DNA of 64,000 nt from Megalonaias nervosa (GCA_016617855.1 JAECUM010094184.1:1-64000), one strand, 5' to 3'. Positions 24,672-36,479 are shown, counted from the stretch's first letter. Notes: generated from the letters alone by a model not told the origin. Program-made: numbers and translations.

Positions 24672-24732
24672 GTAACTCGCTCTATATATACAATATAAAT
24701 TTTAATAGCTCAGTTTTTCAAATTATATTTAG

Positions 24733-24760
24733 ACTCTGAGGGCCAACAGAAGCAGTAGTG
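24733..24760 (+). CDS. Duplicated 28-nt microexon, copy 2
   Basis: This is the second copy of the 28-nt microexon, with five substitutions from copy 1 and both splice sites kept (TTTAG acceptor, GTAACT donor). In phase 0 it reads TLRANRSSS. In phase 2 it contains a TGA, so if phase 2 is the true frame this copy is dead or a poison exon. Including both copies from phase 0 gives a stop, so they could only be alternative to one another. Confidence 0.25.
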
Positions 24761-24885
24761 GTAACTTGCTCTACAGAGACAATATACATTTTAATAGCTC
24801 AGTTTTTCATATTATCATTCAATAGTTACACCAGCGTAATACGTGTGATTTGTTTTTCGTTTTTTTTTTTTTCGATATCCATCAG

Positions 24886-24909
24886 GGTGAGGAGACTTTG
24901 GACTTCAAG
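24886..24909 (+). CDS. Candidate small exon (GEETLDFK)
   Basis: Twenty-four bases follow a long T-rich tract and an ATCAG acceptor and end at a GTGAGC donor. In phase 0 it reads GEETLDFK, exits in phase 0 and so could join to the exon at 38535, which also enters in phase 0. Splice sites on both sides are good. Shortness is the main doubt. Confidence 0.45.
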
Positions 24910-25454
24910 GTGAGCTACTCTTGTGATTTTTCTGCCAGCACTCTCAGTATCCACGCTTAGTAGTTTGCATTGTTGTTATTTCAATCACGAATGTATCGAA
25001 TTGATCACCAACTGCCTTATTTTTGCACGAAGGTATTTTGCTTGGTTTTGTGCTGTTCTAGTTTGAGAGTTATCGAGGAAGATTGACCCTTTTTAGATCA
25101 AACAAAAATTTACTCCTGCAGGATTTTGAGTTACTTTCTTAAAAACCGAGTCGGAACAATTTCACAAGTTACGCAAGCAGGCGGGCATGTATTCAGGCCG
25201 TAATAGAAAGCCTTGTCTGGATCAGGGATTACTGGAAATACTCTTGTTTCAAAACAGGATCAATTTTTTTATGAATATTGCTCTGCTCTTGAAACTTCTT
25301 TGACGGGCTTTTCTGAACTGAGTATACGTGCTGTGTGATGTTATTATGACGTAATAACCGCGGGCTCGAGGGCAGCTCAAAATTTGCAATTATTTACATC
25401 GTACTTTTTGAGTATGAGATGGAAAAGGCCGAAGATGTTACGACTGGGTCAAGT

Positions 25455-25661
25455 CTACCCATTTGGCCTCAGATCTATGTCGGTACAGTAATATAAAGAA
25501 AAGTCATTAAAAAAAATTTCGGTGGAATCGTCTTCGCAAAAAAGAAAACTGCTATCTACTCGAGCTAACTCAACTATGTCTATATTTGGAAGGACTCTAG
25601 GATCCATCGAGAAGTTACGAAAGAACAAATCAGTTCGATGTATTCGTAATTTATCGGTCAA
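25455..25661 (-). CDS. Unidentified minus-strand open segment (68 codons)
   Basis: It reads DKLRIHRTDLFFRNFSMD, then PNIDIVELARVDSSFLF and DIDLRPNG before a stop. The composition is balanced and unlike repeat shadow. The phrase ttgaccgataaattacga at its start echoes ttgaccgagaagtagcga at 26090, so both may belong to one old element. There is no family match by eye. It may be a gene fragment or chance. Confidence 0.15.
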   Translation of the reverse strand: MTDKLRIHRTDLFFRNFSMDPRVLPNIDIVELARVDSSFLFCEDDSTEIFFNDFSLYYCTDIDLRPNG

Positions 25662-26107
25662 TCTTGTTTCGTAAATAGCCGAGATAATCCCAATGGAAAC
25701 TCTTTCGCTTAGAGGGCGCTATACAGATGCTATGAACGTTTGAGAGTGGCAGATCTATGTTGTTTACATTTGCACCATGCACAATAGAGAGAATGTTCTC
25801 GTTACTCTGTGTTACTTTCATGTATTGCGGCTGAAATTTCTTTTGATATTAAACTTAAGGAAATTGTACGTGATCTAAGCACGCAGCTAACCAAAATTAC
25901 TGCTCCAATGTGCTTAAAACATCGGTCTGAATTTTGACCTATCTTTATTAGTTATTAAAGGAAAAGGGATTTTGCCAGACTAGACAATACCAACTTCTGA
26001 AAGTGCAATGAATGAATTACCAAATATATAAAATGTAAAAGAAACGTTGCACTTTGACATTATTGGGTTGTTTCGCTACTTCTCGGTCAATCTTTGGAAC
26101 TGTGTTT

Positions 26108-26317
26108 CTAATGGCGATAGAGCTCGAAACCTCGTTCGGCCATATCCGTTACATCGTGAAATAACCAAGAAGTAGTTGCCTGAACACACATCAGTTTGAT
26201 ATGTTGGATGATACGCAGTAGGTGAAGTGCACCACATGTTACGATAGCAAAGGCCGACAATATTCCGCCGATTGCGATTTTGTCTCCTTCCGCATCCATA
26301 TTGTTCCGCGAGAACAA
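26108..26317 (-). CDS. Unidentified minus-strand open segment with a hydrophobic stretch
   Basis: An internal Met starts MDAEGDKIAIGGILSAFAIV, a hydrophobic segment that could span a membrane. LHLLRIIQHIKLMCVQ and DVTDMAERGFELYRH then a stop follow. The length is 63-69 codons. There is no TATA box or polyadenylation evidence. It could be a small gene nested in the intron on the opposite strand, or a fragment. Confidence 0.2.
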   Translation of the reverse strand: MFSRNNMDAEGDKIAIGGILSAFAIVTCGALHLLRIIQHIKLMCVQATTSWLFHDVTDMAERGFELYRH

Positions 26318-26743
26318 AAGTAGTTTCGAATATAGTTCTTTCTCGACCTGACAGAAGAGGATGGAAGAATTTGTTCTGACATCGGCATACGATAAGCTGT
26401 CTTTCGGATCAACTCGTTATGTGCGCAACAAGTTGACTAAGCGGCGAATGCATCCAATGAAATTTTCCTTCTCGATATTTTTTGTGAATCCTGCAGCTAA
26501 TCCAATAATAGAAGTATCCGATATGGTCTGAATAAAGAGTGGATTCTATTTTTTTGCGACGAAATTTCCTGCGAACAAAATGCATATTTTTTTTCTTCTG
26601 CAGATTGCTACACCGACATCTATCCGATGTAAATTTTTGTATCGCAGAAAGCGACGTGATGGTCCGAATGATTTTCGGTCCTCACTTTTAACTGAAAAAC
26701 AAACAAGTCATTTTATTTATCGATTTCACTCGGGGTTTTTTTG

Positions 26744-26778
26744 TTGTTGTTTGTTTTTTTTTTTTTTTTTTTTTTTTC
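26744..26778. repeat. Poly(T) tract
   Basis: A T run of about 30. With the A run at 26935-26949 it may mark retroposed ends, but no element was recognised between them. Confidence 0.8.
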
Positions 26779-27574
26779 TTCTGCTTCCTTGTCATAAATA
26801 AAATCTCGAACCCAGGTAATTGTGATCCAAAGGCTGTTGAAGTTGCGTATATGGAAGGTGCTACGTGACATAAATTGCCAATTTTGAATAAAAGTAATAG
26901 TTTGAGTGCATGTGTAGGATTTAAAAAGGCTTGAAAAAAAAAAAAAAAGACGGAAGTCAGCTTTGTTAACTGACTCAAACATGCAATTTAGCGCAAAAAT
27001 TAACGTTGGATTTGAATGATATTGTCTGAAAGTAAAATGGATTATCAGTCTGAAAGTATAATGGATTATCAGTCTGAAAGTAAAACGGATTATCAGCCAC
27101 CTACATATTGAATATTTTGTTTCTCAAATAGAAGTAAACCCCTTAAAATACTACCATGAAAAACTCCTACAAGTTTTATTTTATCCGCAAGATTTATGTG
27201 CATAACGCTGTCTTGGAAACGGATAGTAATAGCTAAATGATAAAGCGATTGCCTGACAAAGACTCTGTCTATGATACGTACAGAAAATGCGGTTTCCTTA
27301 TTGTTTGAATTAAACTCTCCTTAACAGACAACGAACAACAGATTTAAATTAGAAAGACACAACATTTTCTTAATTGTATACTTTGGTCAGATATGAAAAT
27401 ATTTTTTTTACAAAGGTTGTTCAGTCAAGATCAAAAAACAGTTTTGTGTGTGCAGTTTTTCTTGTTTTATATATTTTTTTTTTTTTTTTTTTAAAGAGGC
27501 ATTTTTTAAAATATTTTTCTTGCATATTGTATTAGGTTCGAATTCTTGTAAATTGTGGAATGAATTAAAATGCA

Positions 27575-27845
27575 AACGTTAAGCCACAGAGGATATGCAT
27601 TTGATATAATCATCTTCGCACTGGTGTCTGTATCGAATGCCAGTGCTATACCACAGAGGACATGCATTGCACACAGTCATCATCACATTGGTGTCTGTAT
27701 AGAGGGACATGACAATGTTATGCCACAGAGGACATGCATTGCATATAATCATCATCACACTGGTGACTATATCGAATGCAATTGTTATTCCAGATTGAAC
27801 ATCCATTACATATAATTATTATCGGATTGATGTCTATATGGAATG
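27575..27845. repeat. About 67-bp minisatellite, 4 copies
   Basis: Unit ccacagaggacatgcattgc followed by catcatcacactggtgtct. It opens short frames on both strands; these are not genes. Confidence 0.85.
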
Positions 27846-28019
27846 CAGATGTTCAGTTTTCACTAGAAGGAAAATTATGATAATACAATAAACGTTACTG
27901 ACATTCGCGTTATAACAAGCTGAAAGCTCGGAGCTGTTGAAAAGTTCAAATAAATAAATAAATAAAAACCAGAATAATTATGGGCCAGTTTTTAAAATAG
28001 TGATAGACTATGAGCTTTG

Positions 28020-28780
28020 TGTAGTGTCCGACGATCTCGCTACAAGTGTCCACTATTTATATGTATAATCCCCCAAACGGCTCAGATATTAGCGTTGTGT
28101 GAGTTTTGATCATGAGCGATTACTTATAATTTCGTGCGCTGAAACTGAGGGTTGAACTAAGTACTAAGTCGATGTGTTACTAATGCGGTATATAGACTCT
28201 GTTGAATTGTTGTTACGTGTACAATTGTATATATTCATGGAGGTCCGCTAAATTCAACTTCCATGTTTTATTAATATGGGAAAATACTTGATGCGTTTTC
28301 ATGACTGGTTCATGGCAAGAAGTAATCTTTTGTTCGCCATGTTAATGTATATAAATCTTTCCCATTCTGTATAACTATTAGCACGATGGACGGTCGAAAC
28401 TCGAATTACACTTAGCATACCCCATTTTTGACTGTAGTGGTACTAAGTCGACGTGTTACCACTACAGTATATACACTCGGTTCAACTATTCATGTACAAT
28501 TGTATATATTCATGGAGGGCCATCTACTTTCAATTTTCATGTTTCATTAGTTTGGCAGAATGCTTCATTTGTGTTTTCATGGCAGGTTCTCTAAATAATA
28601 GTCTTCCATTCAGGAACAGTTTTATTTAAAGGTCAGACTAAGAAGATCTTTAGTTCACTACGCTAATTATATTCATCGTTGCCATTCATTTGAAATATTA
28701 GCATAATGGACGGTCGAAATACAAATTACACCAAACACGCCCTTTCAAAGTATTGGTAGCGCATTGAACATATACTTATT
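28020..28780. repeat. Ancient ~300-bp direct duplication
   Basis: Blocks at 28147-28400 (gtactaagtcgatgtgttac, aattgtatatattcatggag, gcacgatggacggtcgaaac) recur at 28440-28730 (tactaagtcgacgtgttacc, aattgtatatattcatggag, gcataatggacggtcgaaat). The two copies are about 300 bp apart. Nature unknown. Confidence 0.7.
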
Positions 28781-29139
28781 TAAAGGACGTATAAATCCAT
28801 CACTTTTTTAAATAGTGTATTATGCTTTGTCCTACTATTTACAACGGTCAACTAAGGAACGTCATCTTTGATCGTATCAAGTGTCAGTATTTCGCCTTCT
28901 CTGTCACCTTTATTATCTTGCTATCTGCTGTATATTCTGCCCTAAATTTGAATCTTTCTTGATACGAATATTGAGGTAGAAACTTTAAAAAAAAAATATT
29001 TTAAATAGAACAACTATTTCTTATTTCCGTACCGGCCACGTGTATGGCGCCTTAGCGTTAATGTCATTCTAGAAATAAGCAGAAAAGCCTTTTTATATCA
29101 CTTTTTCTCCTAGATCCCTTGTAGTATTGTGATAGCTGT

Positions 29140-29199
<60 letters not shown>

Positions 29200-29966
29200 T
29201 ACGACCAGTAAACCCCATGGAGATCCTATGCATATATTCTAAACTTCGATTAGGCTGGATGAGAGAACCAGTAACACATATTCTTTTAACTTAAAATGAT
29301 ATAAAAGAAACTTGCTTGAGATAATTTGGGTAACAATTCGCTTCAATGTTGTTTTAGCATGCCTTGAGATTTTAGGGCAGGTACCTGTTTCAGAGTCCAA
29401 ACAGCACGTAGTTTTATTTGCTCTTAATTATGCCCCGTTTAGTGAAATTACTTTGTTCTATTTCGACTGCATCAGCAAGTAGGAAAATACGGGTATCACT
29501 TTTTCGGTGGTAACAGCGGAAGTGTCAGCAACGTTCAGATTTCATAACGCAAGTGTTCATGGTAACGCTGTTCGAAGGAGAGAGATAGTGCTTCACGTAG
29601 TCCTGCATTAACAGGTACTTGCTCCTCAAAAGAAATATTACTGAAGAACAATACCGAGTGAAATGGTCCTAAAGACAGATGTTGCATTTATGCGTATCTC
29701 ATAACATTGATCAGTGAATTAAACGACAGAAGCCTATGTAAAAGAGTTCCGGACGTCGCTTGCATATCGCAAAGTTGATCCGACCTTGCACGATGGGTTA
29801 GGGGTCAATGTTTTTAATAATCTCGATGGTCGTTATAAGCGATATTGACTACCTACGCATACCAGAAATTAAAACTGATGCAATAACAATATACAAAATT
29901 AAAGTAAACTTGCAATTTTTAGAGAAAGATCAGGATGTATTTTTTTCTCTTTATTATAATCACACC
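28781..29966. other. Unique CpG-richer intron sequence with (GA)n
   Basis: (GA)n lies at 29142-29196. No exon with good borders was found. Confidence 0.45.
29142..29196. repeat. (GA)n microsatellite
   Basis: About 27 units. Confidence 0.95.
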
Positions 29967-30271
29967 GATCCGGTGGCTTAAGTGGTTAGAGTGTCCGCCT
30001 ATGATTCGGGAGGTCGTCGGTTTAAAGCCCGGCCGAGTCATGCTAAAGACTTATAAAAAGAAATGGTACAGCAGCTGCCTCGCTTGGCGCTCAGCATTAA
30101 GAAGTTAAGTGTTAGGACTAGTTAGACTGGTGTCGGTATATTGTGACTGGGTGGGACACCATGTTACTTGTCATCGGCTTGATACCCCAGTGATAGACAT
30201 CACTATAAAAGATCACACTGCAGACATCATAGCGATGTGACTAAAATTGTTATCGCTACGTTAAAAATTCA

Positions 30272-30274
<3 letters not shown>
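29967..30274 (+). mobile_element. tRNA-derived SINE, family 1, near full length
   Basis: It opens with a tRNA-like head: GGTGGCTTAAGTGGTTAGAG (Pol III A box) and about 40 bp later GTCGGTTTAAAGCCC (B box). A body follows (ctgcctcgcttggcgctcag ... gtgactgggtgggacacc ... gataccccagtgatagac) that matches the reversed copy at 9.8-10.06 kb. A (CT)n(CA)n tract follows the 3' end. Confidence 0.8.

Positions 30275-30343
<69 letters not shown>
30275..30343. repeat. (CT)n(CA)n compound microsatellite
   Basis: It lies directly at the 3' end of SINE family 1 copy 29967-30274. Confidence 0.95.
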
Positions 30344-30345
<2 letters not shown>

Positions 30346-30494
30346 ACGTTAGTAGACCCATTTAAGACTTTTCATGATCAGCGGCCTTTCCAAAAGAATG
30401 AAGTTAAGTCTGCAATATAAAAAGAAGCGCTAAAGAGTTCTTTATAGATTTAATTTATAGTTAAGATCTCCGATTGAAATTTAGGATGTTATTG

Positions 30495-30725
30495 TTGTTG
30501 TGGTGGTGGTGGTGGGTTTTACGCCATTTTTCAGTATGCATGACTGCCATTGTGACTGGTGGAGGAAGAACACGGGAAAACCCAAGTAAAAACCACCGAC
30601 CCACGGGAAGTTATTGACAAGCATTCTCACTTACCCACATTTGTCGAACTGAGACTCGAACACACGCTGACAGGTGAGATGGCATTGCTCGGTAAAGGCG
30701 AGCGCTTTCAGCCCGGGGGGGGGGG
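30495..30725 (-). mobile_element. SINE family 2, reversed, diverged
   Basis: It runs from a decayed (TTG/GTG)n tract through the family body (gccatttttcagtatgcat, gtggaggaagaacacgg, accaccgacccacggg) to the B-box region (gactcgaacacacgc) and ends at a run of 15 G. It is more diverged than the other two copies. Confidence 0.7.
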
Positions 30726-30729
30726 GGGG

Positions 30730-31600
30730 CGCACGAGTTTGGGTTTCAATTGATGAGTAACGAAACGATGAGGGAGAGCTTTTCGAAATGTGCCATATCA
30801 CTTCATTGTACAAACATTGTTTTCGGTCTCCCTCGCAAATTTGATAATCTGGAATAACAAAGGACTGAAATGAAACAGTGTAAAAGAAACAGTAGAATTG
30901 CAGAGACTCAAATTACGGATGCTTGTCTGCTTTATATCCTAATATAAAAGAAGAAAAGCACCATTGCAGAAAATGTATTTTTCTTCCAAAATGTATATCG
31001 ACCAAAATATATTATTGTAAATGAGGAAAAACTTCAAACCTTATGTTTGCTGCAGAGGAGTTTGACGTCTTGAAATTTGGAGATGGCCCTACGGAAAGAT
31101 GAGTGCGAAATAAATATGTTTTTAACATTTTCCAACGTAAGGATAATGAATTAAAAGTTTAGATATAAATAGAAGTAATGAGTTTTCTTTCTTTTATATT
31201 CTGTGGTCAGTACTCGTACATTGTGCGCATTCGCCCACCTTCCCATTGGTTTGTCAACTTGAACATAGCCCCGTGATATACTACTTAGATCTCTCTGCAA
31301 GTTTCAGAGACACCTGTCCACACCTGGTGCTGTGCAAGTCAGATAAGAAAGACGACGTGTTATCATCAACTTGACTTGATATCTCATGATTTCCACCTGA
31401 TAATTTTAGTTGCAATGCTCATATCCTCGCCAAAGCTGCACACTGCGCGCTCTAACAAACTAAACCTGCCGTTATTTTACTGGTCAGAAACAAAGGTCAA
31501 GGTTATTAGAACTTTAGGAAAATTTAATAAATGATTAATACTAAATATTTAGCGTTGTACACTTTCACCCTCGTTTGTGTGCATGCCTTCTAAGCAAGGG

Positions 31601-31648
<48 letters not shown>

Positions 31649-33034
31649 GAAACAACATTAAACCTCACTAATTATGAAAATCAGAAGGACATAAAGAAAA
31701 GCAAAAGAACCACTTCTGGTGGATGACATCCCTGACCCAAACTCATGTTTGTGTGGGTTAAAAGAAAAGGAGAATAAAAAGAAGAAAAACCCCTATATGA
31801 TTTGTCTTACATCGAAAGGTGAAATGCTAAGGTCAAAAGGACAAGACCAGACAATTCAACATAATACAATTCATGCTTTCATGTACACTGTATAAACTGT
31901 CCGAAATACTTGTGCATGTGTCTCGCTGCATACGTGGAATAATGCATTCCCTCCCTATATCTGATTTGAAACATTTTAAAACTGTATTGTAATAAATTTT
32001 GGAGATGCGCATTTGGTTATAGCGCCCCGTTTAAGGAATTCTTAGATTTGTGTGATTTTACTTGTTTGATTATTGGAATTCGGTGCAATGGAAATATTCC
32101 TTAGCCCGAAATAATTAGCCAATTATTAGGAGCAAACGTCACGGAGAGAAAGTGTTAGTGAGTTTCCATGATGCCATGGTCAATGAGTAGCGAATTCGAC
32201 CCAAACCGCATGACTGTCCCTGAATAATGTAGTCTTTATTAAAATCTAGTGGTGTACATTGGTGTTGTGACTGCAGTGGCAGTATTTACAGTAGGAAACC
32301 GGTAAATTACACAATGAAAAAAACAAGAAGGGACTCGGCAGATACCGTTAATGTCGCCATGGTGGCAAATGTGATGCAGTTGTACTGGCGTGATGTGCCT
32401 TGAAACCATAGATTGACTGGCCTAAGGTGGCGTAGTTAAAATAGTTCCCTGTGTTAGGGGATAGTTGTAGAGTTTCTATGGCGTGAACTGCTGACGGTAC
32501 GGAAAGTTGATGAAGAGAACTATGCAGATGTGCGGTTGATAGATATTTGGCAAGTTGTGAATAATGTGGTCTTGCATTGATTAGAGTAAAATTTATGTAT
32601 AGAATGGACACGTCGGGCTTTCTAACTTACAACTGAAGTTGTATAGAAGTCTTTGGAAATTTGGGGTAAACTTATGACTTCTAGCGGGAATCGCGCCAGG
32701 GTTTGACACCGCTTAGTCAAGCAAAGACCCCTGGCTTGTAACAGTATTAAACTGTCCAAAATACCTGTGCTTGACAGTGCTTGGTTGTCAAACATTCTCG
32801 TGACTTTGTTGATAATTTGGTGATAACACAAACGTAACTGTTGCTGAATACCCTTTTATTTCCACCTCCATTTCATTAGGTAAGAACATGAACATACCAG
32901 ATTGTATTATATACCATCCAATGTACTGTTTTGTTATACAACTTCAAAGCCTTCCACCTCCATCCTACCCCTAAAACATTTTATTTGTATGTTTCTGATA
33001 TAGGGGTTGGTAGGAACAGCCTTAGCAAACGTGG
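30730..33034. other. First-intron sequence, no gene found
   Basis: Unique sequence with a poly(A) run at 31601-31646. A 15-codon open stretch after an acceptor at 31055 (EFDVLKFGDGPTER) ends at TGA and has no donor. At 32700-32830 short blocks repeat those at 31880-31960 (actgtccgaaatacttgtgc), suggesting a dispersed fragment. Confidence 0.4.
31601..31646. repeat. Poly(A) tract
   Basis: Forty-six consecutive A. No retroposed gene was recognised upstream. Confidence 0.9.
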
Positions 33035-33277
33035 GGCCCGATTTGGATCATTTTGGCGGGTCCCCCTGGATTTACGCTTGGGGCCCCCAGTGAGCACGGC
33101 AATTTGAAATAAACTTTTAAACGAGTTTTATATGATATTGAACGTAAAATTGTCTTCCATCATTTTAAAATTACATTCTCACTTTAGATATATGTTTAAA
33201 AATTACTAACGCGCGGGGTCCCTGTGAGCGCGGGACCAAATTGGTCCAATCGGCCTAAGGCCGGCCCATGGGGTGGT
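33035..33277. mobile_element. Possible MITE with GC-rich inverted ends
   Basis: A left block (gggcccgatttggatcattt, tggcgggtcccc) and the reverse complement of the right block (ccgattggaccaatttggtc, ccgcg) are similar. The middle is AT-rich. No clear target duplication. GC-rich ends in such an AT-rich region suggest a small DNA transposon. Confidence 0.35.
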
Positions 33278-33384
33278 GAGGTTTTTGGCTTTAACGGCAC
33301 TTTTCAACCATTATTAAGGACGCACCGAGTCAGCTGACCCGGGATGTTCTAGAACCAGGATTACTGCGGATTCTTCATCAGATA

Positions 33385-33505
33385 CGGAATGCATACCGGG
33401 GTGAAGTGGGTGGAGTAGCGTGAATATAATGCATACAGGGGTGAAGTGGGTGGGGTGGCGTGAATATAATGCTTGCGGGGTGAAGTGGGTCGGGTGGAGT
33501 GAAAA
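33385..33505. repeat. About 41-bp repeat, 3 copies
   Basis: Unit ggggtgaagtgggtggggtg plus gcgtgaatataatgcat. Confidence 0.8.
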
Positions 33506-33789
33506 TAGCTCTTGTAAGTAATGCTGATTGTCAAGTTGTACTCATGAAATATTTATATAAAATTACAATATCATTTTAAGTTGTCAGCATTTTATCATGT
33601 AAATGTATTAAAGGTGTCGTAAAAAGGTAATATTTTTCTTCTGTAAGTGATTAAATTAGATACACGTAATCAATGAAAGATTACATAGCTTGCCTCAGCA
33701 AACGTACTATCGTATGTACTCGCTTATAAGTCGGATCCAACTGTAAAATGCATAGACTCGCATCTGCCGTTGCACACTACACCAGAAAT

Positions 33790-34045
33790 TTGGGTCTCTG
33801 CAGTTTGTTAGGAGTAGTCCATAGAACAAAGAACAGACTGAGATCTGCTGTCCCACATTGAATCAGAAGATCTGGGTCTATGCACTTTGCTAGCAGTAAT
33901 CAATAGAATAAACAATATAGATACTGATGTACCGGATCTGGGTCTATGCACTTTGCTAGGAGTAATCAATAGAAGAAACAATATTGATACTGATGTACTG
34001 GATCTGGGTCTATGCACTTTGCTAGGAGTAATCAATAGAATAAAC

Positions 34046-34046
<1 letters not shown>
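33790..34046. repeat. About 63-bp minisatellite, 4 copies, ending in (CA)n
   Basis: Unit gatctgggtctatgcacttt plus gctaggagtaatcaatagaa. The array runs straight into (CA)n at 34047-34091 and (TA)n to 34101. Confidence 0.88.
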
Positions 34047-34102
<56 letters not shown>

Positions 34103-34196
34103 GATTATAGATCGTAAGGGTAATTTTTAAGCACATTATATGGCTTCACGTTAGTAGGTTTGTACTTTAGGATGAGGTAATTTCATTGGGTATACA

Positions 34197-34736
34197 TGTT
34201 ATTGTGGCCTTTTGACCTTGGAAGCTGTAGAAGAAATCTTGTTGACGAAATTGATGGGATTTCTGTTCAGGTCATAGGATTCTTCCTTGGAAAACTAAGT
34301 GACCTAATTTTGATTGGTTTATTGCTAATGGACCTGATCTTGTTGACAAGTAGAACATTCTGGAAATGATTATTTTACTCTCGTTCTGGTTCTGAAACAG
34401 CGTCTTAGTTTCATATAAATGATATTTACCTGAGAATTAGTTATTCCTGTATTAAACATTAGTGTTAGGGGTGTCATTTACTTGTGTTTGTTTGGGAGGA
34501 TTTAATTTATTTATTTCAATTATTCACTGGAATTTGCAAGGTGTTCATAAACTTTGGATTACGTAGCTGTGTTGGAATTATTATTAATTCATTTAAAGAG
34601 ATTTTGGATTATATCATTGTAATACATCAAGACTATTAGCACATCGAACTATTCCGGACTATTGGCACAATAGAATGGACTTCATTTGGAACACCACTGT
34701 AACTCATTTGGAATACTCTATACTGTTGGACTTGTG

Positions 34737-34827
<91 letters not shown>

Positions 34828-34970
34828 CTATTTGGGATTTCACCATACTGTAAGTCACTTTTAATTTTTCACTTAGTATCTTGGGAAATAAATTATTTGT
34901 TGAATTTTACAAAACTTTATTGGTTTTCTCTCATTTCTGTTACATAGCTTAAGACCATAGAGTCTTAACA
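34197..34970 (+). mobile_element. Solo LTR-like element, same family, with internal (TA)n
   Basis: It starts near TGTTATTGTGG and ends AGTCTTAACA at 34970. It shares tttgggaggatttaattt, actttggattacg and the 3' gggaaataaattatttg ... ttggttttctctcatttctgttac block with the other copies. A long (TA)n tract (34739-34825) has expanded inside it. No clear target duplication. Confidence 0.6.
34739..34825. repeat. (TA)n microsatellite inside a solo LTR
   Basis: About 43 TA units interrupt the solo LTR of 34197-34970. Confidence 0.95.
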
Positions 34971-35300
34971 ATATGTATGTGTGTATGACTGTCTGTATGT
35001 ATGTATAGGGTTTAATGGCACATCAGCATAATCCTGGCTATATAGTGGCAAGCAGGTTTATGTATCTGCAAACAACATGTAAAAGGAAAGTAAAGACAAA
35101 GGTAAAATCCTTAAAATTTAAAATAATTTACATGTATACTACACTTTTTAAAAAAGTTCAAAACCTTCACAGCTGGAACATGACTATGGGCCTCATACCA
35201 AGGCAGAAGCATATCATAGTGGAAGTAGTATAAGAAGTGGATAAAAACCAGAGATTAATTTTGTGTTTCTTTTGGTTTTTAAAATATTTGTTCTCAAAAT

Positions 35301-35301
<1 letters not shown>

Positions 35302-35335
<34 letters not shown>

Positions 35336-35660
35336 TCTTTATTTGACGAGGGTAGCTGAATTGGAATACAGAAATATCTTGTTTCTCTTGAGGCCCTCTG
35401 GTAATTTCTAACAGACGACATGCATAAATCTTACTAGCAAAATGGGTAGGAAAAGTAATGGCATAACTTTTGAAAAAGGAAGAAACAATCAGGCGATAGG
35501 ACATAACATTGCTCTGGATATACCAATCATTAGAAACAAAAGACAGATTGGTATGCACAGGGACAAGACAGCTGGAGTAGAAAGAGGAGATTATACAATA
35601 TATATTCACAAGAAGAAATCAAATAAAAATCAAGTATTTGAGGTATGTTTCTTTAAAACT
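35302..35660 (-). mobile_element. Possible LINE/SINE 3' end with (ATT)n tail
   Basis: On the minus strand the sequence ends cctcgtcaaataaagaatt followed by (ATT)n (35302-35335), the layout of a LINE or SINE 3' end. No protein motif was recognised in the upstream part. Confidence 0.35.
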
Positions 35661-36479
35661 TTCAACGGAAGTGGCTGATCTAACTGATGTGGGCAAAAGA
35701 TTCCATATCGAGAATATTTAAGACTGCGTCAAAATTGTCCATCTTGGGTTTTGTGAATTTTAAGTGGCGATGTAAGGTCAACCGTAAAGCTTATGGCCGT
35801 TGAATTTCAGCAAAAAGTTATAATATATTCAAGCATATTACAATTTATACATTTATAGACAATTACAGCCTTTTGAAAGTTTATTCTGTAATTTATTTGA
35901 AGCCATTTCAGTTCATGAAAGAGTCTTAGACGAAGTGTCCATAGGAGCGTCCAGAATTGGTTAAGCTACTCTCATTGGTATCTTGTTAATTCTTTCTAAC
36001 TGACTCGTGGGGTGGTTTCCCCGTATTGTCAAACAATAGCTCATAACTGGTAAAATTGTAATACATTATTTTAGTTTGTGTGGGTCGGTATTTATTAATT
36101 TAACACTGTAAAGATATTTTACGTGATAGAGATCTACAGGATAGTTTACAGGCTATTTTGGTCAACCCCTAGAAGCTATATTGTACTGGGTGAAGGTTAC
36201 AGGCTCTGAGTTACTGTGACAGCCAGTGTGACCACTATTGGAGCATAGTTCATTCATCAGTAATTACCTTGATTGGCCACTACAGCTGAGCCTCGTATGA
36301 AATACATGCAGTCCAATCATCCTATTCCATGCTCATTCATAATACTCGGTTAACATGCTGAGGTTAATCTGTCACAATATGCAACTATAGTCATTAATAC
36401 AAAGTGTATCATTCAGTAAACTGGCCATAAGTTGCCGTTCATGTATATAGCATGGAAGAATCTGGGTAGTCATGAGCTA

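Larger units (their letters stand above)
24638..24816 (+). repeat. 89-bp tandem duplication carrying a microexon
   Basis: Two copies of an 89-bp segment lie head to tail. Similarity covers the acceptor, the 28-nt exon, the donor and about 50 bp of following intron (ending in a run close to aatagctcagtttttca). This is a local tandem duplication, not a dispersed element. Confidence 0.75.
24910..27568. other. First-intron sequence, CpG-richer, no confirmed gene
   Basis: The sequence is mostly unique and visibly richer in CG dinucleotides than the flanks. Two minus-strand open segments are noted separately. A strong acceptor at 26603 (TTTCTTCTGCAG) is followed by 19 open codons but has no good donor. 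Confidence 0.45.

Noticed and set aside
26603..26658. Possible exon after a very strong acceptor (TTTCTTCTGCAG).
   Set aside because: No acceptable donor; the only GT candidates are non-consensus, and the peptide is unremarkable.
30559..30813. Overlapping frames with Pro/Gly runs.
   Set aside because: They come from a diverged SINE copy ending in a G15 run.
31055..31100. Possible exon reading EFDVLKFGDGPTER after a good acceptor.
   Set aside because: It ends at TGA without a donor in the only open phase, so it cannot be an internal exon of the coiled-coil gene.
35442..35678. A 78-codon + frame (KSNGITFEKGRNNQAIG...).
   Set aside because: It lies antisense to a likely LINE/SINE 3' end with an (ATT)n tail, and has no acceptor or donor.
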